From positions 1 through 8,839 of the forward strand of contig JAIESS010000062.1 in NCBI GenBank assembly GCA_019745755.1: DNA of 8,839 nt, in the 5' to 3' direction. Below are positions 6,548 through 8,839 of this stretch, piece by piece. This DNA is from Alphaproteobacteria bacterium (GTDB lineage Bacteria > Pseudomonadota > Alphaproteobacteria > Paracaedibacterales > JAKBAR01). A model generated the notes under the pieces. The model saw only the letters and a list, made by a program, of their open reading frames with translations, had not been told where the DNA came from and did not search any database. The stretch's first letter is position 1. Each line of letters starts with the position of its first letter. Made by a program: the position numbers and the translations under genes.

Positions 6548-7891
6548 TTATTTGGGATAGGTTTCTCGTACAAAACGCAAGATAAACCATGATACGAGTA
6601 AGAAAATAGGAACAGGGCTGAGTGCGATTTGATAGGCTTCAATGCTATACATGGGAATGCCTGCTTCTGTACGAAGCCCTTCCCAGTTCCAATCGAGAAG
6701 ATATCCCAAAAGCGGTTGAAAAATAATGGCGCTGACCATTACAAGAGTGTTTGTAAAGGCGATGGTAGTTGCACTCGTTTGAGGAGGGTTGATTTCCTTT
6801 GCTGCAGCAAAGTACAAAATTTGACCGCCAGCAAGAACACCAGTAACAAAAAGCAATCCAAACGTGAGGTTAAGAGGAATAATAGGGCAGTACACGATGA
6901 ACATGAACATGAATGCCGTGGCAAGAGCGGAAAAACCCATGACTTTGAGGCGGCTTTCAACCTTGTCCGATAACCATGCTGATACAGGGCAGCCAATAGC
7001 CATACCAATAAACACCATAATACTGGCGGAGGAGGCAACCTCATTATCAATACCATGAAGTTGCATGAGATAGGGGACAGCCCAAAGCTCTGCAAAGGCA
7101 GAGAGGGGTAAGTACATGAAACAACCGTACAACCCAATAAGCCAACTTTGGGGATTGCTTGCAACAACCTTAAGCCCAGAGAGCAATGTTTGTTTTTGCA
7201 AAACAGCGGCTTCCACAATAGTTGGTTGTGTGGTGGCGACGGTTTCCTTGCGATCCCTTATAATAAGCCATGCAGCAAGGGCCACACCTGCGCCAACGAC
7301 AGCGGCCATAAACATCGCATCCCGCCATCCATAAGCATTCACAACAATGGCAAAGGGTTTGCCGCCAAAGGTTGCGCCAATAAGGCCAATACCCATAGTT
7401 GTGGATGTAATGATGGCAAATTTCTTTGGTGGGAACCATTCTGCAGCGATTTTGGCTGTGCTGAGGTAAGCACAGGCAGATCCTGCCCCCATAAGCATAC
7501 GTCCGAGTTGTGCCCACAAAAGACTTTCACTTTGTGAAAAAATGACACTTCCCATAGCGCAAAAAAGCGCAGAGAGAGAAATAACACGGCGCACACCGAG
7601 CCTATCAACGATAACACCGCAGGGGATTTGGAGAGGGGTATAGGCATAGTAATAGAAAGATGCTAAAACGCCGAGTGCTGCTGAGGTAACACCGAAATCT
7701 TGCATGAGTTGATTGGTCATAACACTGGGGGAGACCCGTAAAATATACTCATAAAGGTAAAAAAGAGCTGCTGTTCCCCAAATTAACCAAGACTTCCACG
7801 GCGCTGCTCCAGCATTGATAATCGCATCGGCGCAATGGTCATAATCATCAAACGTATCCCTCATGGTGTTTTCTCTCTGTGTCTGCAACAT
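6548..7891 (-). CDS. MFS transporter, 12-TM, first of a tandem pair (447 aa)
   Basis: Major facilitator superfamily inner-membrane carrier. After a ~30-residue acidic cytoplasmic N-terminus (DDYDHCAD), TM1 leads into FYLYEYILRVSPSVMT. Motif A is intact as GVIVDRLGVRR (92-102); the second-half counterpart LSDKVESRLKVM (307-318) keeps its Asp. GRMLMGAGSACA (130-141) and EWFPP (151-155) are shared with the downstream paralogue, as are GKPFAIVVNAYGWR, FAELWAVPYLM and the ISATT..FTNT region near TM10-11. I chose the ATG at 7891 because AGGGA stands 8 nt upstream; TTG at 7897 is too close to that SD, and ATG at 7864 would remove the acidic tail but remains possible. It precedes the second MFS gene by about 216 bp. 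Substrate unknown; divergence from its neighbour suggests different substrates. Confidence 0.93.
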   Translation of the reverse strand: MLQTQRENTMRDTFDDYDHCADAIINAGAAPWKSWLIWGTAALFYLYEYILRVSPSVMTNQLMQDFGVTSAALGVLASFYYYAYTPLQIPCGVIVDRLGVRRVISLSALFCAMGSVIFSQSESLLWAQLGRMLMGAGSACAYLSTAKIAAEWFPPKKFAIITSTTMGIGLIGATFGGKPFAIVVNAYGWRDAMFMAAVVGAGVALAAWLIIRDRKETVATTQPTIVEAAVLQKQTLLSGLKVVASNPQSWLIGLYGCFMYLPLSAFAELWAVPYLMQLHGIDNEVASSASIMVFIGMAIGCPVSAWLSDKVESRLKVMGFSALATAFMFMFIVYCPIIPLNLTFGLLFVTGVLAGGQILYFAAAKEINPPQTSATTIAFTNTLVMVSAIIFQPLLGYLLDWNWEGLRTEAGIPMYSIEAYQIALSPVPIFLLVSWFILRFVRETYPK

Positions 7892-7953
7892 AGTCAAAGT
7901 CCCTTGTGTGGTTTATGCGGTAAGTTTGTAATATTGTTTTAATGGATAATTTT

Positions 7954-7983
7954 ATTTTATTATCTAATTTCTCATTAGCACAA
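7954..7983 (-). promoter_or_regulatory. Weak promoter-like sequence before the MFS pair
   Basis: On the minus strand TTGTGC (7983-7978) is followed after 18 nt by TAAAAT (7959-7954), about 60 nt upstream of the chosen MFS start. The -10 is good (5 of 6) but the -35 matches the consensus only in its TTG, and the region is AT-rich, so chance matches are expected. Confidence 0.22.
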
Positions 7984-8223
7984 GGCATATTAACTCATCT
8001 CACGAAAGATTTCCAGAAAATGTTGCAAAAATACAAACAATTTTTTTTAGGTCTCGATAAGATTAGAGGTTGTATGGGAGACTTTAAATGATGTAAAAAA
8101 CAAAAAAACTAAGAGGAAATACGTATATAAAAAGGGTGGATTTTTTCCAAATGGAAACTGGGAGGTCTGTTTAGAAAATGCTGCAGGCGGAGCATAAGTT
8201 TACATAAACAGCATCAAATCTTC

Positions 8224-8256
8224 CTTGAGACTCATAACCCTTATAAATCTCTCAAG
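8224..8256. repeat. Short inverted repeat beside the terminator
   Basis: CTTGAGA (8224-8230) and TCTCAAG (8250-8256) are exact reverse complements across a 19-nt loop. It is separated by only 4 nt from the larger hairpin, so on the minus strand the two stems follow one another, which may reinforce the 3' end of the right-edge transcript. Confidence 0.35.
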
Positions 8257-8260
8257 AAAA

Positions 8261-8316
8261 TTTTTGTATCTACTCTAACCTCAACCATATGGTTAGTATT
8301 AAGGTAGATACAAAAA
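8261..8316 (-). terminator. Terminator of the right-edge repeat-protein gene
   Basis: TTTTTGTATCTAC (8261-8273) and GTAGATACAAAAA (8304-8316) form a perfect 13-bp stem 18 nt past the stop codon at 8335. On the minus strand the stem ends in AAAAA and is followed by TTTTCTT, the layout of an intrinsic terminator. The 30-nt loop has further pairing: CTAACC with GGTTAG, or the palindrome AACCATATGGTT. Confidence 0.6.
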
Positions 8317-8334
8317 TAAACTTCATATCACATT

Positions 8335-8839
8335 TTATTTTTTAAATGCTTCTCTGATTATTTTAATAACCTCTACATACTGACCATTAGCTGGAGAGCT
8401 TAATGTGTCAAAAAAGTATTGATTCAAATCATCTTCATTTGAATATGCTTTTGTTAGTATCCGTGCATGTTCTACGATTTCTGGAAGATAAATTTCAATA
8501 TCATCGACATCAGCATCTGAATGATCTAATTTTACTTCTTGTGCTGCAGTCTTGAAAATATTTTCAAGATCCTCAGAGTTTGCTTCGGGGCGATTATCTG
8601 TTGTTTTTTGTGTTATCTTTTCCTGTGGATCCCATTCTTCTTTAATAATTTTTAGAACTTTTATGTATTGAGGATTCTCCGGAGAATTTAAGATGTTAGA
8701 AAAATATTGATTTAATATATCTTCATTTGAATATGCTTTTGTTAATATTAGGGTATTTTTTATAATTTCTTGCAGATGATTTTCAACATTTTTTGTGTTG
8801 ACATCAGGGTGAGTGGCCTTAGTTTTCTGTGCTGAAGCT
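8335..8839 (-). CDS. Tandem-repeat protein, C-terminal 167 aa (partial, N-terminus off the window)
   Basis: Reading the minus strand from 8838 gives an open frame (beginning ASAQKTKATH) to TAA at 8337-8335. It contains two copies of a repeat with an exact 96-residue period and no gaps: KAYSNEDILNQYF (34-46) recurs as KAYSNEDDLNQYF (130-142), and QYIKVLKIIKE (57-67) as QYVEVIKIIRE (153-163). Each unit appears to be two or three amphipathic helices followed by a polar, low-complexity linker; the second unit ends the protein. More units may lie beyond the edge. No membrane segments or recognised family. The sequence is acidic and Asn/Lys/Ile-rich. Repeat helical proteins in host-associated bacteria are often secreted effectors or surface proteins, but nothing here proves that. 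Confidence 0.75.
   Translation of the reverse strand, partial: ASAQKTKATHPDVNTKNVENHLQEIIKNTLILTKAYSNEDILNQYFSNILNSPENPQYIKVLKIIKEEWDPQEKITQKTTDNRPEANSEDLENIFKTAAQEVKLDHSDADVDDIEIYLPEIVEHARILTKAYSNEDDLNQYFFDTLSSPANGQYVEVIKIIREAFKK
8551..8838 (-). repeat. 288-bp coding tandem repeat, penultimate unit
   Basis: This unit (residues 1-96 of the partial protein) aligns without gaps to the final unit at 8338-8550, which is shortened at its end by the stop codon. A 26-bp block is identical at 8719-8744 and 8431-8456, exactly 288 bp apart. The conserved part is the helical core; the linker has diverged, indicating an old duplication. Confidence 0.7.

Larger units (their letters stand above)
7892..8334. 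other. Gene-free region upstream of the MFS pair
   Basis: About 440 bp of AT-rich sequence without a credible gene on either strand. It contains the terminator of the right-edge gene, a second smaller hairpin beside it, an ATGCTG stem (8178-8183) that can pair with AGCAT (8191-8195) or CAGCAT (8209-8214), and a weak promoter-like pair before the MFS gene. No tRNA-like fold was seen. Confidence 0.5.

Noticed and set aside
6629..7537. Several plus-strand frames of 64-129 residues opposite the first MFS gene
   Set aside because: They are antisense shadows of a membrane-protein gene; their composition is Cys/His-rich in the way antisense frames of hydrophobic genes often are.
7892..7897. TTG at 7897 as start of the first MFS gene
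   Set aside because: It is only 2-3 nt from the AGGGA SD, whereas ATG 7891 is at a normal 8 nt.
8140..8305. Open plus-strand frame (through SLHKQHQIFLETHN)
   Set aside because: It has no start codon with an SD, runs into the terminator hairpin and resembles no family.
1..8839. CRISPR array, IS element or prophage
   Set aside because: No regularly spaced direct repeats, transposase motifs, terminal inverted repeats or phage structural genes were seen; the only direct repeat is the two-unit coding repeat at the right edge.

Overview
This 8.8 kb window reads as an AT-rich alphaproteobacterial chromosome, most likely from a host-associated, Rickettsiales/Holosporales-like lineage. The basis is family-level resemblance: an ELM1-type domain, a small GcrA-like winged/Myb-type DNA-binding protein, a DUF3147-type membrane protein, and a pair of MFS carriers of the kind common in intracellular bacteria. 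This placement is inference; there is no rRNA or marker gene in the window. All recognisable genes lie on the minus strand, so transcription runs from high to low coordinates. No tRNA, rRNA, IS element or CRISPR array was seen.

Layout in the direction of transcription. (1) The right edge holds the C-terminal 167 residues of an unrecognised protein built from a tandem 96-residue repeat, followed by a strong hairpin terminator. (2) About 440 bp without a gene. (3) Two tandem, diverged paralogous 12-TM MFS transporters, separated by about 210 bp holding a long AT-rich hairpin. (4) A secreted 798-residue alpha/beta hydrolase (prolyl-oligopeptidase-like core with large unassigned flanks), with an inverted repeat against its start codon. 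(5) A 117-residue DUF3147-type inner-membrane protein. (6) A 237-bp gap with two inverted repeats and a possible 24-codon plus-strand ORF. (7) A compact set: a 141-residue HTH protein, a 193-residue unknown protein overlapping it by 7 nt, and, 34 nt later, a long ORF running off the left edge.

The last ORF is the most striking object. Its first ~98 residues look like the N-terminal part of an ELM1 (PF06258, 'mitochondrial fission ELM1') protein, but in the same uninterrupted frame this changes into a long charged coiled coil. Hand-counted GC falls from about 49% (541-820) to about 32% (1-540) at essentially the same place. This suggests a chimeric gene created by recombination.

Functionally the window combines import/export (two MFS carriers), an exported hydrolase, and surface or host-interaction candidates (repeat protein, coiled-coil chimera). 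The sequence does not prove that these form one pathway. I see no clear defence system or other complete new system.
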